The notes under the pieces are model-generated. The model was given only the letters and a program-made list of their open reading frames with translations, was not told the origin of the DNA and made no database searches. From Parabacteroides distasonis (GTDB lineage Bacteria > Bacteroidota > Bacteroidia > Bacteroidales > Tannerellaceae): DNA of 64,000 nt. Of the stretch, positions 35,062 through 44,607 are shown one piece after another; position 1 is the first letter of the stretch, and each line of letters opens with the position of its first letter. The translations under genes were made by a program, and so were the position numbers. The stretch covers positions 62,001 through 126,000 of the forward strand of contig JAFBIR010000005.1 of assembly GCA_021531385.1 (NCBI GenBank). The letters are read 5' to 3'.

Positions 35062-36831
35062 ATGCGAACACCTACACTTCAATATCTTTACCTGCAGAAG
35101 CCGGTAACGCTGATTATAATTATTTGTCTGCTTTCTGTCTTGCCATGGATTGGTATGGGCGAATTTTCCACGAAGGGAGAGCCGCGCGAGGCTGCCGTGG
35201 CCATCTCTATGTTGGAGAGTGGAAATTGGGTGCTGCCTCAGACCTATGCGGATGAGTTCGCTTTTAAGCCGCCTATGGCCCACTGGTTGATGGCGATCTG
35301 CTCGCTGCCAGGAGGAGCCGTGACGGAGTTTTCCTCTCGTCTGCCTTCTGCGGTATCTTTTGTGGTGTTGATGGGCTTTGTATTGGTCTTTTTCGGCCGA
35401 AGGATTGCCCGCTTCCATGAGGCGTTTATCGCTACTTTGCTACTGATTACCAGCGTGGAGATACATCGGGCGGCGATGACGACCCGAGTGGATATGTTGC
35501 TGACTACCTTTATGGTATTAGGGCTTTTCCAGCTGTATAGATGGGAGGAAAAGCTGGAGTTGAAAGGATTGCCCATTATGATCCCGCTTTTGTTAGGATG
35601 TGCGGTGCTGACTAAAGGACCGGTGGGCATTGTCTTGCCGCTTTTTGTCTTTACTGTCTATCTTTTAATGTTGGGTAAATATGCTTATTCGACTATTTTT
35701 AAGGTGGTTTTTTATGCTGGCCTTTCCTCAATCTTTCTTCCCTCCTTGTGGTATATCGCTGCTTGGCAACAGGGTGGAGCTGCTTTCATAGACTTGGTGT
35801 TGGCGGAGAATTTCGGACGTTTCTTTCATCTGAGTGCGGAGGCTATCCCTTATGAATTGGGTCATGAGAATGGCGTGTGGTATAATTTTGCCACCCTTGC
35901 TGCCGGGTTTGCGCCCTGGACGCTCTTTTTCTTCTTCTCGTTGTTTGGCGTGAATAAGATCAGCTGTCCTGAGCGTCCCTTCAAGCAATTCCTCGCAGGT
36001 ATATGGCAACATATCCGAGGCATGGAGAAGGTTCGCCTATTTAGCTTAGTGGCATTGGTCTGCATCCTGTTCTTCTATTCGATCCCTTCCAGTAAGCGAA
36101 GTGTCTATCTGATGCCTGCCTATCCTTTTATCTCGCTTTTCTTGGCGCAGTATGCCCTCTATATCACGGAGTATCGTACCCGTTGCACGCGCTTCTTTGC
36201 GGCGGTGTTGACAGCCTTGGTCACAGTGCTTTTGATCGGTTGCCTCTTGGTGATGGTTGGAGCCATTGATCCCGTGCGTATGGTGGAGGCTTACACCCAG
36301 AAGGAGAGTGTGCTTTATGCCGTTCAATTGGTAGCTGATCGGTTGGCGCATCCCAGCCTGTTGACCTGGTGCATTGTCGATGTGAATGTCTTGGCACTGT
36401 TGACCCTCTATTATCAGCTTTTCAAGAAGATCAATATCAAGATGCTGTATGCGACGATTCTTCTTACCTTCACGGTGAACTTCTTGGTGGATGGCGTGGT
36501 TATGCCTTCCTATCGCAAGGGACATTCCGCCAAAGCATTCGCGGAGCAGATCCGGCAATCCTATCCGGATAGCCAGGGGAACCTGTATGTGGTCAATGAC
36601 CTGCGCCATTTCCGTAATCTTTACGGATTGAACTTCTACATGGGCAATAGCTTCCTTGATCTGGATCATGCGCAGCCAAAAGCGGGTTATTTTGTCGTGG
36701 CAGAGAAAGACATGGAGCAAATCAAGGCACGCTATGCGGATAGATACGCTTTTCAGTTACTGACAGAGACTTCCCATCCGTTGGATGAGTTGCGTCAACG
36801 TATCCAGCTTTACTCCTTCCAAGGGCGTTAG
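35062..36831 (+). CDS. GT39/ArnT-like membrane glycosyltransferase
   Basis: Inner-membrane transferase of 589 residues with about 12 hydrophobic helices. It has the first-loop acidic motif GEPREAA and the following FKPPMAHWL typical of ArnT/PMT-type enzymes, and TTRVDMLLTTFMVLGL. These use a polyprenyl-phosphate sugar to modify lipids or proteins on the periplasmic side. The C-terminal soluble tail (about 90 residues) faces the periplasm. It may use the product of the GT2/GtrA pair 3 kb away, which is an inference. The start has no clear ribosome site, as is common here. Confidence 0.85.
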   Translation: MRTPTLQYLYLQKPVTLIIIICLLSVLPWIGMGEFSTKGEPREAAVAISMLESGNWVLPQTYADEFAFKPPMAHWLMAICSLPGGAVTEFSSRLPSAVSFVVLMGFVLVFFGRRIARFHEAFIATLLLITSVEIHRAAMTTRVDMLLTTFMVLGLFQLYRWEEKLELKGLPIMIPLLLGCAVLTKGPVGIVLPLFVFTVYLLMLGKYAYSTIFKVVFYAGLSSIFLPSLWYIAAWQQGGAAFIDLVLAENFGRFFHLSAEAIPYELGHENGVWYNFATLAAGFAPWTLFFFFSLFGVNKISCPERPFKQFLAGIWQHIRGMEKVRLFSLVALVCILFFYSIPSSKRSVYLMPAYPFISLFLAQYALYITEYRTRCTRFFAAVLTALVTVLLIGCLLVMVGAIDPVRMVEAYTQKESVLYAVQLVADRLAHPSLLTWCIVDVNVLALLTLYYQLFKKINIKMLYATILLTFTVNFLVDGVVMPSYRKGHSAKAFAEQIRQSYPDSQGNLYVVNDLRHFRNLYGLNFYMGNSFLDLDHAQPKAGYFVVAEKDMEQIKARYADRYAFQLLTETSHPLDELRQRIQLYSFQGR

Positions 36832-36909
36832 TTTTCATAGCTATAGGCTTTTCTTTGTGTGTGGTTGAAAAATGTGGGGTCAAATATGCGGAGTCTCACG
36901 AAAAGTGGT

Positions 36910-36917
36910 TACTTTTG
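36910..36917 (+). promoter_or_regulatory. -7 box of the nag operon
   Basis: TACTTTTG, an exact match, 40 bases before the first nagA ATG. No standard -33 box. Confidence 0.5.
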
Positions 36918-36956
36918 TCGAGATAAATAAGTAAAAACTTTAAAAACTCTTATAGC

Positions 36957-38123
36957 ATGTTGACACAACTTATCAACGGTAAGATTCTGACACCTCAGGG
37001 TTGGTTGAAAGATGGCTCTGTATTGATCTCAGATGGCAAAATTTTGGAAGTGACCAATTGTGATTTGGCGGTGGTAGGTGCCACACTGATCGACGCAAAA
37101 GGTATGTATATTGTCCCCGGTGGCGTGGAAATCCATGCCCACGGTGGTGGCGGACGAGACTTTATGGAGGGAACGGAAGATGCGTTCCGTACGGCGGTAG
37201 CCACTCACATGAAGTATGGTACGACCAGTATTTTCCCTACACTTTCATCTTCTACGATGCCGATGATCCGTGCGGCGGCTGCCACGACTGAGAAACTGAT
37301 GGCTGAGAAAGATAGTCCTGTGTTAGGTCTGCATCTGGAGGGACACTACTTCAATATGAAAATGGCAGGTGGCCAGTTGCCGGAGAACATCAAGAATCCG
37401 GATCCGGAGGAGTATATTCCTCTCTTGGAGGAGACCCATTGCATCAAACGTTGGGATGCGGCTCCTGAGTTGCCCGGTGCGATGCAGTTTGGTAAGTATA
37501 TCACTTCAAAGGGTGTGTTAGCGGCTGTGGGTCATACCCAAGCGGAGTATGAGGATATCTCCACCGCGTTCGAGGCGGGGTATAGCCATGCGACACACTT
37601 CTATAACGCCATGCCTGGTTTCCATAAACGTCGGGAGTATAAATACGAGGGTACGGTGGAGAGTATCTACTTGATCGACCCGATGACTGTTGAGGTGGTA
37701 GCTGATGGTATCCATGTGCCGCCTACGATCTTGCGTCTGGTCTATAAGATCAAAGGTGTGGAGCGTACCTGCTTGATCACGGATGCGTTGGCATGTGCGG
37801 CCAGTGACAGTCAGACCGCATTTGATCCTCGTGTAATCATCGAGGATGGCGTCTGCAAGTTGGCCGATCGTTCCGCATTGGCGGGTAGTATCGCTACTTG
37901 GGATCGTTTGATCCGTACCGTGGTGCAGAAGGCGGATATTCCTTTGGAAGATGCGATTCGCATGGGTTCGGAGACACCTGCGCGTATCATGGGTGTAGCT
38001 GACCGAAAAGGCTCTTTGCAGAAGGGTAAGGATGCGGATATCGTTTTGCTGGATAAAGAGTTGCAAGTGCGCGCCGTATGGAGCATGGGAAAACTAGTTG
38101 AAGGAACCAATAAATTATTCTGA
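36957..38123 (+). CDS. nagA: N-acetylglucosamine-6-phosphate deacetylase, copy 1
   Basis: Cytoplasmic amidohydrolase of 388 residues removing acetate from GlcNAc-6-phosphate. Metal and catalytic residues are in place: EIHAHGGGG (HxH), LHLEGHYFN (Glu), GHTQAEY (His), YSHATHFYNAMPG (His) and LITDALACA (catalytic Asp). The usual GPF after the metal Glu is GHY here. It is followed after five bases by a second copy sharing the block NAMPGFHKRREYKYEGTVES, so the two arose by tandem duplication. Confidence 0.92.
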   Translation: MLTQLINGKILTPQGWLKDGSVLISDGKILEVTNCDLAVVGATLIDAKGMYIVPGGVEIHAHGGGGRDFMEGTEDAFRTAVATHMKYGTTSIFPTLSSSTMPMIRAAAATTEKLMAEKDSPVLGLHLEGHYFNMKMAGGQLPENIKNPDPEEYIPLLEETHCIKRWDAAPELPGAMQFGKYITSKGVLAAVGHTQAEYEDISTAFEAGYSHATHFYNAMPGFHKRREYKYEGTVESIYLIDPMTVEVVADGIHVPPTILRLVYKIKGVERTCLITDALACAASDSQTAFDPRVIIEDGVCKLADRSALAGSIATWDRLIRTVVQKADIPLEDAIRMGSETPARIMGVADRKGSLQKGKDADIVLLDKELQVRAVWSMGKLVEGTNKLF

Positions 38124-38128
38124 TCGAA

Positions 38129-39304
38129 ATGCTGACACAGATAACGAATGGAAGAATCTTAACCCCGCAAGGCTGGGTGAAAGATAGCTCAGTATTGATC
38201 TCTGACGGACATATATTAGAGGTGACTAACAGTGAATTGGCCGTGATTGGTGCGGAAGTAGTGGATGCGAAGGGCATGGACATTGTGCCTGGTTTCGTGG
38301 CTATGAATCTGCATGGCGGTGGAGGCCATGACTTTTTGGATTGTACGAAAGAGGCCTTTGACGGAGCGGTCAAGGCGCATTTGCAGCATGGTGCGACCAG
38401 CATTTTCCCGACGATTGTCGCTCCCGATTTAGCTACGATTGAGCGGGCTGCCGTTGTGTGTGAGGAGGTGATGAAAGAGCCGAACAGCCCCGTGTTGGGT
38501 CTGCACATCGAAGGTCCTTACCTTAATCCGAAGATGGCTCGTAGCCTGTTTATCGAGCAGGTGAATACGGCTGATCCGGCGGCGTATCGGGCGTTGTTAG
38601 AGCGTGTGAGTTGCATTCGTCGTTGGGATGCCAGTCCAGAGATGCCAGGAGCGCTTGATTTCGCACGCTATTTGACGGCACAAGGTGTTCTGGCGTCATT
38701 ATCGCATACAGAGGTGGAGTATGAGGATGTGAAGGCGGCTTATGCGGCTGGTTTCACGCATGCGGCTCATTTCTACAATGCGATGCCGGGATTCCATAAA
38801 CGGAGAGAATATAAATATGAAGGAACGGTGGAGAGCGTCTTCTTGATCGATCCGATGACGGTGGAGGTGATTGCCGATGGGCGTCATTTGCCAGCAACTA
38901 TTTTGCGTCTGGTTTATAAGCTGAAAGGGGTGGAGCGCACCTGTTTAGTGACGGATTGTATGCCTTGTGCAGGTTGTGCGAATCCGCAGTTGGACGATCC
39001 TCGTCTGATCATTGAGGATGGCGTATGCAAATTGGCCGATCACTCCTCGTTGGTGGGAAGTATCGCGATGATGGATGATTTGGTGCGCACGATGGTGCAG
39101 CAAGCAGGCATTCCTTTGGCGGATGCGGTGCGGATGGCTTCTGAGACACCCGCTCGCTTGATGGGTGTGATTGATCGGGCGGGTACCCTTGAGAAGGGAA
39201 AAGATGCGGACATCCTGATTCTCGATCATGAGCAACATATCCGTGCTGTTTGGAGCATGGGGCATTTGGTGCCTGAGACGAATCATTTGGAGCGGGGAAT
39301 CTAA
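38129..39304 (+). CDS. nagA: N-acetylglucosamine-6-phosphate deacetylase paralogue, copy 2
   Basis: Amidohydrolase of 391 residues, close paralogue of the gene before it. Metal Glu (IEGPYLN), His (SLSHTEVEY), His (THAAHFYNAMPG) and catalytic Asp (LVTDCMPCAG) are kept. The first HxH motif is changed to N-L-H (VAMNLHGGGG), as in mononuclear E. coli-type NagA, whereas copy 1 keeps HAH. The two copies may therefore differ in metal number or substrate, for example GlcNAc-6P versus another N-acetyl-hexosamine-6P. Confidence 0.88.
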   Translation: MLTQITNGRILTPQGWVKDSSVLISDGHILEVTNSELAVIGAEVVDAKGMDIVPGFVAMNLHGGGGHDFLDCTKEAFDGAVKAHLQHGATSIFPTIVAPDLATIERAAVVCEEVMKEPNSPVLGLHIEGPYLNPKMARSLFIEQVNTADPAAYRALLERVSCIRRWDASPEMPGALDFARYLTAQGVLASLSHTEVEYEDVKAAYAAGFTHAAHFYNAMPGFHKRREYKYEGTVESVFLIDPMTVEVIADGRHLPATILRLVYKLKGVERTCLVTDCMPCAGCANPQLDDPRLIIEDGVCKLADHSSLVGSIAMMDDLVRTMVQQAGIPLADAVRMASETPARLMGVIDRAGTLEKGKDADILILDHEQHIRAVWSMGHLVPETNHLERGI

Positions 39305-39336
39305 ACCTACTACAATATATTAAAAAGTAACAGAGT

Positions 39337-41325
39337 ATGAAAACGAATTTAAGTTCACAGATTACGCTGACGCGTATTCCCTTGAAATATTACCGTCCGG
39401 AGAATGCTTTTGAGCATTCGGTGTTGACCCGTTTGGAGAAGATTCCAACCCATATCTATGAGTCTGCGGAGGAGGGATCGCAGGCAATCGCACGAGAGAT
39501 CGCGACACTGATCCGGAAAAAGCAAGCGATAGGAAAACCTTTTGTATTGGCTCTTCCGGGTGGTCGTTCGCCGTTGAGTGTTTATAAGGAGTTGATCCGG
39601 TTGCACAAGGAGGAGCAACTGAGCTTCCAAGGTGTGATTATCTTTGTGGAGTTTGAGTTTTATCCGCTTGCGAATCCAGCCAGTGGCAACTTGGCCCGTC
39701 TGAAAGAGGAGTTATTGGATCATATCGATATAGATCCGGCTCAGGTATATGCGCCGGAGGCTACGATGTCCAAGGATGCGATTTTAGACTTCTGCCGTCA
39801 GTATGAGGAGCAGATTCAGGCGGTTGGTGGCATCGACTGCATGTTGTTAGGCGTGGGTAGTTCCAGCAATGTGATGTTTAATGCGGCAGGTACCTCGATC
39901 AACTCTCGTACTCGTTTGGTGCTGTTAGAGGGTGGTTCTCGAAAAGAGGCTTCTCGCTCCTTCTCTTCGCAGGAGGCATTGCCGGCAGGCGTGATCACGA
40001 TGGGTGTTTCGACCATGATGAACGCACGCCATGTGATCTTGATGGCATGGGGTGAGGATAAGGCCGCTGTAATCCGGAGTACCGTGGAGGAGAAAGTTTG
40101 CGATGCAGTTCCTTCCAGCTATTTACAGAACCATCCGAATGCGAAAGTAGTCATTGATCTATCCGCTGCGTATGACTTGACTCGTATCTGTCATCCTTGG
40201 TTGGTAACCAGCTGCGAATGGGACAACAAGCTGATCCGTCGGGCGATCGTTTGGCTGTGCCAATTGACGGGCAAGCCCATCTTAAAGTTGACTAATAAGG
40301 ATTACAGTGCGCATGGCTTGGGTGAGTTGTTGGCGCTTTATGGCTCTGCGTATAATGTGAATATAAAGATCTTCAATGATATACAGCATACTATTACTGG
40401 TTGGCCGGGTGGTAAGCCCAATGCGGATGATTCCAACCGCCCAGAGCGTGCGTTGCCTTATCCGAAGAAGGTGATCGTGTTCAGTCCGCATCCCGATGAT
40501 GATGTGATCTCTATGGGAGGCACCTTGCGCCGTTTGTGCGACCAGCACCACGATGTGCATGTCGCTTACGAGACCTCTGGCAATATCGCCGTAGGTGATG
40601 AGGAGGTTATTCGTTATTGCGAATATCTGCGTGATGTATGTAGTCGCTATATCCCCAATGATACGACCGTGCGTGACAAGGCCAATGAGATCATTCACTA
40701 CCTGCGTTATGAGAAGGTGGAGAATGGAGAGCCAGAGCGCAAGGATGTACTTTTCATGAAGGGAACGATTCGCCGGGAGGAGGCACGCCACGCTTGTCGT
40801 TACTCCGGCGTGAAGGATGAGAACGTGCATTTCCTTGACCTGCCTTTCTATGAGACCGGATTGGTGAAGAAGAATCCATTGGGCGAGGCGGATAAAGAGG
40901 TCGTGAAGGCGCTGCTGCTGGAGGTAAAGCCCGATGAAATGTTTGTTGCGGGTGACCTGGCCGACCCGCACGGCACGCATAAGGTCTGCTTGGATGCGGT
41001 CTTGGCTGCCATAGATGAGGTGAAGGATGAGGAGTGGATGCGCAACTGCCGTGTCTGGATGTATCGTGGCGCATGGGCAGAGTGGGAGATGGACCACATC
41101 GAGATGGCGGTGCCCATCAGTCCGGAGGAGTTACGCTTCAAGCGGAACGCAATCTTGAAGCATCAGTCGCAGGCGGAGAGCGCTCCCTATTTGGGCGACG
41201 ATGAACGCCTCTTCTGGCAGCGTGCCGAGGATCGTAACCGGGCGACAGCAGAGTTGTATCGTCAGTTGGGATTGGCGGCTTACGAGGCGATCGAGGCCTT
41301 CGTGCAATACATTCCCTTGCGATAA
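39337..41325 (+). CDS. NagB-like domain fused to PIG-L deacetylase
   Basis: Two-domain protein of 662 residues, usually named glucosamine-6-phosphate deaminase in Bacteroidales. The N-terminal NagB-like domain keeps the phosphate loop (LPGGRSPLSVY). The residues that match E. coli Asp72, Asp141, His143 and Glu148 are Phe, Ser, Asn and Ala here (IFVEFEFYPL; GVGSSSNVMFNAAG), so deamination is unlikely. The C-terminal LmbE/PIG-L domain is complete: FSPHPDDDVISMGG and DPHGTH give the zinc and catalytic residues. It is the third gene of the nag operon. Its role may be sugar sensing coupled to N-deacetylation; this is an inference. Confidence 0.88.
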   Translation: MKTNLSSQITLTRIPLKYYRPENAFEHSVLTRLEKIPTHIYESAEEGSQAIAREIATLIRKKQAIGKPFVLALPGGRSPLSVYKELIRLHKEEQLSFQGVIIFVEFEFYPLANPASGNLARLKEELLDHIDIDPAQVYAPEATMSKDAILDFCRQYEEQIQAVGGIDCMLLGVGSSSNVMFNAAGTSINSRTRLVLLEGGSRKEASRSFSSQEALPAGVITMGVSTMMNARHVILMAWGEDKAAVIRSTVEEKVCDAVPSSYLQNHPNAKVVIDLSAAYDLTRICHPWLVTSCEWDNKLIRRAIVWLCQLTGKPILKLTNKDYSAHGLGELLALYGSAYNVNIKIFNDIQHTITGWPGGKPNADDSNRPERALPYPKKVIVFSPHPDDDVISMGGTLRRLCDQHHDVHVAYETSGNIAVGDEEVIRYCEYLRDVCSRYIPNDTTVRDKANEIIHYLRYEKVENGEPERKDVLFMKGTIRREEARHACRYSGVKDENVHFLDLPFYETGLVKKNPLGEADKEVVKALLLEVKPDEMFVAGDLADPHGTHKVCLDAVLAAIDEVKDEEWMRNCRVWMYRGAWAEWEMDHIEMAVPISPEELRFKRNAILKHQSQAESAPYLGDDERLFWQRAEDRNRATAELYRQLGLAAYEAIEAFVQYIPLR

Positions 41326-41360
41326 GTGACGACAATAGCGTGAGTAGCATATAGTGAAGA

Positions 41361-41412
41361 GGAGTGTGGGAAAATGGAGTTATGAGTTTAATAATTCCTA
41401 ATTCCACACTCC
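41361..41412 (+). terminator. Inverted repeat at the end of the nag operon
   Basis: GGAGTGTGG (41361-41369) pairs perfectly with CCACACTCC (41404-41412) over a 34-base loop, followed by a short TTATT. A weak or imperfect terminator. Confidence 0.5.
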
Positions 41413-41475
41413 TTATTCGTCATTATTTGACAAAGAGCCGTTACTTTGCAGCCCGAAAGAAAAAATTAATACTAT

Positions 41476-42429
41476 ATGTTGAAGTTCTTAAGGAATTGGA
41501 CACTTCCCCTTTCGATGTTGACGGGAATGTGTGTCTATCTGTTGTTTGCGCATGTGCAGGCATTGAATCCAGCTAAACCACTAATTTACACACTGATTGG
41601 TTATCTGACTCCCAGTTTGATCTTTGCGCAGTTGTTGTTGACATTCTGTAAGATAAGTCCCCGTGAGTTGCTTCCTACGCCTTGGCATGGCTGGTTGCTG
41701 TTGTTCCAGACGTTCGCTACCTGTGGCTTGGCAGCTGCGCTGTTGCTGCTCCCTGTAAGCTTAGAGCAGAAGATCATCTTAGAGGCGGCAATGGTCTGCT
41801 TCATCTGCCCAACCGCTACTGCGGCTGCGGTAATCACGGGTAAGTTAGGCGGTAGTGCCTCCAGCTTGACCACCTATACGTTGCTTTCTAACCTATTGGC
41901 TGCTGTGGCAGTGCCTTTGCTGTTTCCGTTGGTAGAGCCACATGCCAATCTTAGCTTCTTCTCGGCCTTCTTGCTGATCCTGAGCAAGGTCTTTCCGTTG
42001 CTGCTCTGTCCCTTTTTCTTGGCTTGCTTGCTGCGCTATTTCGTACCCTTCGTCCATCGTTGGCTGCTGAGCTATCATGAGATGGCCTTCTACCTCTGGG
42101 CAGTGGCTTTAGCCATCGTGACCGGTCAGACCGTACGTTCGCTCTGCAATAGCGAGGCGGAGCCGTTGGTGGAGCTTTGGATCGCTTTGGCGGGCTTGCT
42201 TACCTGTGCCATTCAATTTTTCTTGGGCAAGCGGATTGGCTCCTATTATGACGATCGCATCAGTGCGGGACAGGCCTTAGGACAGAAAAATACGGTGTTA
42301 GCCATCTGGATGGCCTATACCTATTTGCATCCCCTCTCCTCCGTAGGTCCAGGTAGCTACGTCTTATGGCAGAACTTGTTCAACTCCTGGCAGCTTTGGA
42401 AGAAAGCAAAAAAAGAGGGTAAGGCTTAA
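41476..42429 (+). CDS. BASS/SBF-like membrane transporter
   Basis: Inner-membrane protein of 317 residues with about nine or ten hydrophobic helices, distantly like the bile acid:sodium symporter superfamily. CPTATAAAVITGKLGGSAS matches the first crossover motif and GQALGQKNTVLAIWMAYTY the second. Substrate unknown; small organic anions are usual in this group. A box TTACTTTG (41441-41448, one mismatch) lies upstream. It converges with the xanthine permease gene over a shared hairpin. Confidence 0.75.
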   Translation: MLKFLRNWTLPLSMLTGMCVYLLFAHVQALNPAKPLIYTLIGYLTPSLIFAQLLLTFCKISPRELLPTPWHGWLLLFQTFATCGLAAALLLLPVSLEQKIILEAAMVCFICPTATAAAVITGKLGGSASSLTTYTLLSNLLAAVAVPLLFPLVEPHANLSFFSAFLLILSKVFPLLLCPFFLACLLRYFVPFVHRWLLSYHEMAFYLWAVALAIVTGQTVRSLCNSEAEPLVELWIALAGLLTCAIQFFLGKRIGSYYDDRISAGQALGQKNTVLAIWMAYTYLHPLSSVGPGSYVLWQNLFNSWQLWKKAKKEGKA

Positions 42430-42443
42430 CCTATTACCCTCTT
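42406..42443 (-). terminator. Terminator of the xpt-permease operon
   Basis: On the minus strand AAGAGGGTAA (42434-42443) pairs perfectly with TTACCCTCTT (42413-42422), followed by a run of T. The stem includes the stop of the convergent transporter gene and may serve both directions. Confidence 0.85.
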
Positions 42444-42463
42444 CCTATATATGCGGTTTGGCC

Positions 42464-43756
42464 TTATTTATCGGACTCTTTCGGCAATACCAAATTGAGA
42501 ATTACGGCAAGGAGGAAGACAACAGCGACGCAGTTTTCCGCAAAAACTGTCTGTACGATCTGCGGGAAGATGGCGAACAGCTGCGTGACGGAGGTGAATC
42601 CCAATCCCACACTCAGCGAGAGGCTCACGATGATCATGTTGCGCTGAGAGAAGCCACACCGAGACATCATCTGGAAACCAGCGAACAGAATGCTGCCGAA
42701 CATCATGATGGTGCAGCCGCCTAATACCGCCTGTGGAATGGTGGCTAAGATGTTACCCACGATGGGGAACAAACCACCTAAGATCAAGATGCAAGCGCCC
42801 GTAGCGATAGCGAAACGATTCACCACCTTGGTCATGGCGGCTAATCCCACGTTCTGCGAGAAAGAGGTGATCGGCGTGCATCCAAACAAGCCGGCGACGA
42901 CGCTGACGAACCCATCACAGGCCACAGAGGCACCCATCTCCTTTTGGTGCACATTTCTTCCTAATGCTCCTGAGCAAATGGCCGAGGTATCGCCAATGGT
43001 TTCTGTCGCTGATACCAAATAGACGCAGACAATGGCAAGGATAGCGTCTAAATGAAACTCCGGCGTGAAGGGCAATAGGGTTGGGAGAGCCGCCACGGAT
43101 ACTTCGCTCAGGTGGGAGAAATCGACCATGCCCATGCACAACGCTAACACATAGCCAACAATCAATCCGATCAATACGGAGAGAGAACGAACCGTCTGAT
43201 GGTTGACCAACTGGGCGATCAAGCAGGTCAACAATGTCACCGTGCCAACCACCCAATTCTGCCAACTGCCGAAGTCAGCTGCGCCCTGTCCACCGGCGAA
43301 GCTGTTCGCACCGATCGGCAGCAGCGAGAAGCCGATAGCAGTCACCACCGTAGCGGCCACGATGTGAGGAATCAGTTTCGTCCATTTATCGGGGAAGAGC
43401 CCTAAACAACCCTCTACGACACCACCCACGATGACCGCTCCCATCAACGTACCCATCCCTTTGGTCGTGGCGATGCCAATGGCCAACGACAAGAAGGTGA
43501 ATGAGATACCCATCACGATGGGAAGGCGGGAGCCAACGCGCCAGATGGGATAAAGCTGCACCAAGGTGCCGATACCGGCGATAATCATACAGTTCTGGAT
43601 CAGGGCCGCACTGACGCTTGTGTCTAACCCAACCACACCCGCCAGGATCATGATCGGCGTGATGTTAGCCACGAACATGGCCAAGACATGCTGCAATCCA
43701 AAGGGAATGGCCTTGCCAAGAGGGATCCGGCCATCTAATTCATATACACTACTCAT
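42464..43756 (-). CDS. pbuX: Xanthine/uracil permease (NCS2 family)
   Basis: Inner-membrane nucleobase:cation symporter of 430 residues with 12-14 helices. The family signature SATETIGDTSAICSGAL carries the key Glu, and CTPITSFSQNVGLAAMTKV the second motif. It is six bases behind xpt on the same strand, so it probably brings in xanthine for XPRTase. The start at 43756 (MSSVYELDGRIPLGK) gives a short cytoplasmic tail. Confidence 0.92.
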   Translation of the reverse strand: MSSVYELDGRIPLGKAIPFGLQHVLAMFVANITPIMILAGVVGLDTSVSAALIQNCMIIAGIGTLVQLYPIWRVGSRLPIVMGISFTFLSLAIGIATTKGMGTLMGAVIVGGVVEGCLGLFPDKWTKLIPHIVAATVVTAIGFSLLPIGANSFAGGQGAADFGSWQNWVVGTVTLLTCLIAQLVNHQTVRSLSVLIGLIVGYVLALCMGMVDFSHLSEVSVAALPTLLPFTPEFHLDAILAIVCVYLVSATETIGDTSAICSGALGRNVHQKEMGASVACDGFVSVVAGLFGCTPITSFSQNVGLAAMTKVVNRFAIATGACILILGGLFPIVGNILATIPQAVLGGCTIMMFGSILFAGFQMMSRCGFSQRNMIIVSLSLSVGLGFTSVTQLFAIFPQIVQTVFAENCVAVVFLLAVILNLVLPKESDK

Positions 43757-43762
43757 GGCGTT

Positions 43763-44371
43763 TCAGGCTTTCTGTTTCAACTGTTGAACCGGTTGTCCAC
43801 GGAACACGATCGTCTGCGTGGCGTAATCCATCGACTCCAAGATGGCGATCGACTCCAACTGATAGCCCGCCTCACGGAGCAATCGACCTCCCTGCTGCTG
43901 ACCCTTCTCGATGGCGATGCCAATACCGACCACCTCGCCACCTGCCTGGTGCACGATGTCGATCAATGCTTTGGAGGCTTGACCGTCGGCCAAGAAGTCA
44001 TCTACAATCAATACCTTATCTTCAGCGGTCAGATAAGGGCGTGACACGAAGACATTGTTCATCTTCTTATGGGTGAACGAGTAGGCCTGCGCCACATATT
44101 TGTCGTCCGTGCTGTTAGCCGTCTGCCCCTTCTTGGCGAATACCACAGGCACGTCATACAGGTCGCCTAATAAAGCCGCGATAGCGATACCACTCGCCTC
44201 GATGGTCAGGATCTTGTTTACCGGTTTGCCCCGGAAACGACGTTTGAACTCGAATGCGATCTGCCGGATGATGTCCACGTCAATCTGGTGATTGAGGAAG
44301 TTGTCCACTTTCAGGATGTTACCCTCTTTGATCACGCCATCTTCAATAATTTTCTGCTCTAAGAAGTTCAT
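43763..44371 (-). CDS. xpt: Xanthine phosphoribosyltransferase
   Basis: Cytoplasmic salvage enzyme of 202 residues converting xanthine and PRPP to XMP. The PRPP motif is VLIVDDFLADGQASKAL (about residues 120-136), with a hood-type N-terminus MNFLEQKIIEDGVIKEG. ATG 44371 is preferred to the TTG at 44383. A TATATTCG box (44422-44429; one mismatch) is upstream. No purine riboswitch is visible in the 50-base leader, unlike the Bacillus xpt operon. Confidence 0.93.
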   Translation of the reverse strand: MNFLEQKIIEDGVIKEGNILKVDNFLNHQIDVDIIRQIAFEFKRRFRGKPVNKILTIEASGIAIAALLGDLYDVPVVFAKKGQTANSTDDKYVAQAYSFTHKKMNNVFVSRPYLTAEDKVLIVDDFLADGQASKALIDIVHQAGGEVVGIGIAIEKGQQQGGRLLREAGYQLESIAILESMDYATQTIVFRGQPVQQLKQKA

Positions 44372-44421
44372 ATAAGTAATCAACCTTTACGAAATAATAA
44401 ATTTAAGATTTAAGATTTCCG

Positions 44422-44429
44422 CGAATATA
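44422..44429 (-). promoter_or_regulatory. Likely -7 box of xpt
   Basis: TATATTCG on the minus strand, one mismatch to TAnnTTTG, about 50 bases before the ATG and just past a terminator hairpin. Confidence 0.4.
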
Positions 44430-44430
44430 C

Positions 44431-44465
44431 AAAAAAGGGAAGAGAGCCTCTCGGCTTCTCCTCCC
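44431..44465 (-). terminator. Terminator between the phage remnant and xpt
   Basis: On the minus strand GGGAGGAGAAGCC (44453-44465) pairs imperfectly with GGCTCTCTTCCC (44437-44448) around GAGA, followed by TTTTTT. It ends transcription coming from the phage replication remnant. Confidence 0.7.
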
Positions 44466-44607
44466 TAAAAACTATCTGTTATGAAAAAAATGTGAGATCA
44501 CTCCGTCGCTTCGGCAGGCTCCAAGTCATAATAGACCTATGGCATCCTTGTGAAATAGTGAAAAAACAAAATCACCGTCCGCAACTGTCTGCAAGCGATA
44601 TGGGATA

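Noticed and set aside
40282-41097. 271-codon minus-strand frame opposite the NagB/PIG-L fusion
   Set aside because: Antisense shadow; the sense strand carries PIG-L motifs.
44372-44421. Possible purine riboswitch before xpt
   Set aside because: The leader is only about 50 bases and lacks the three-way-junction core sequences.
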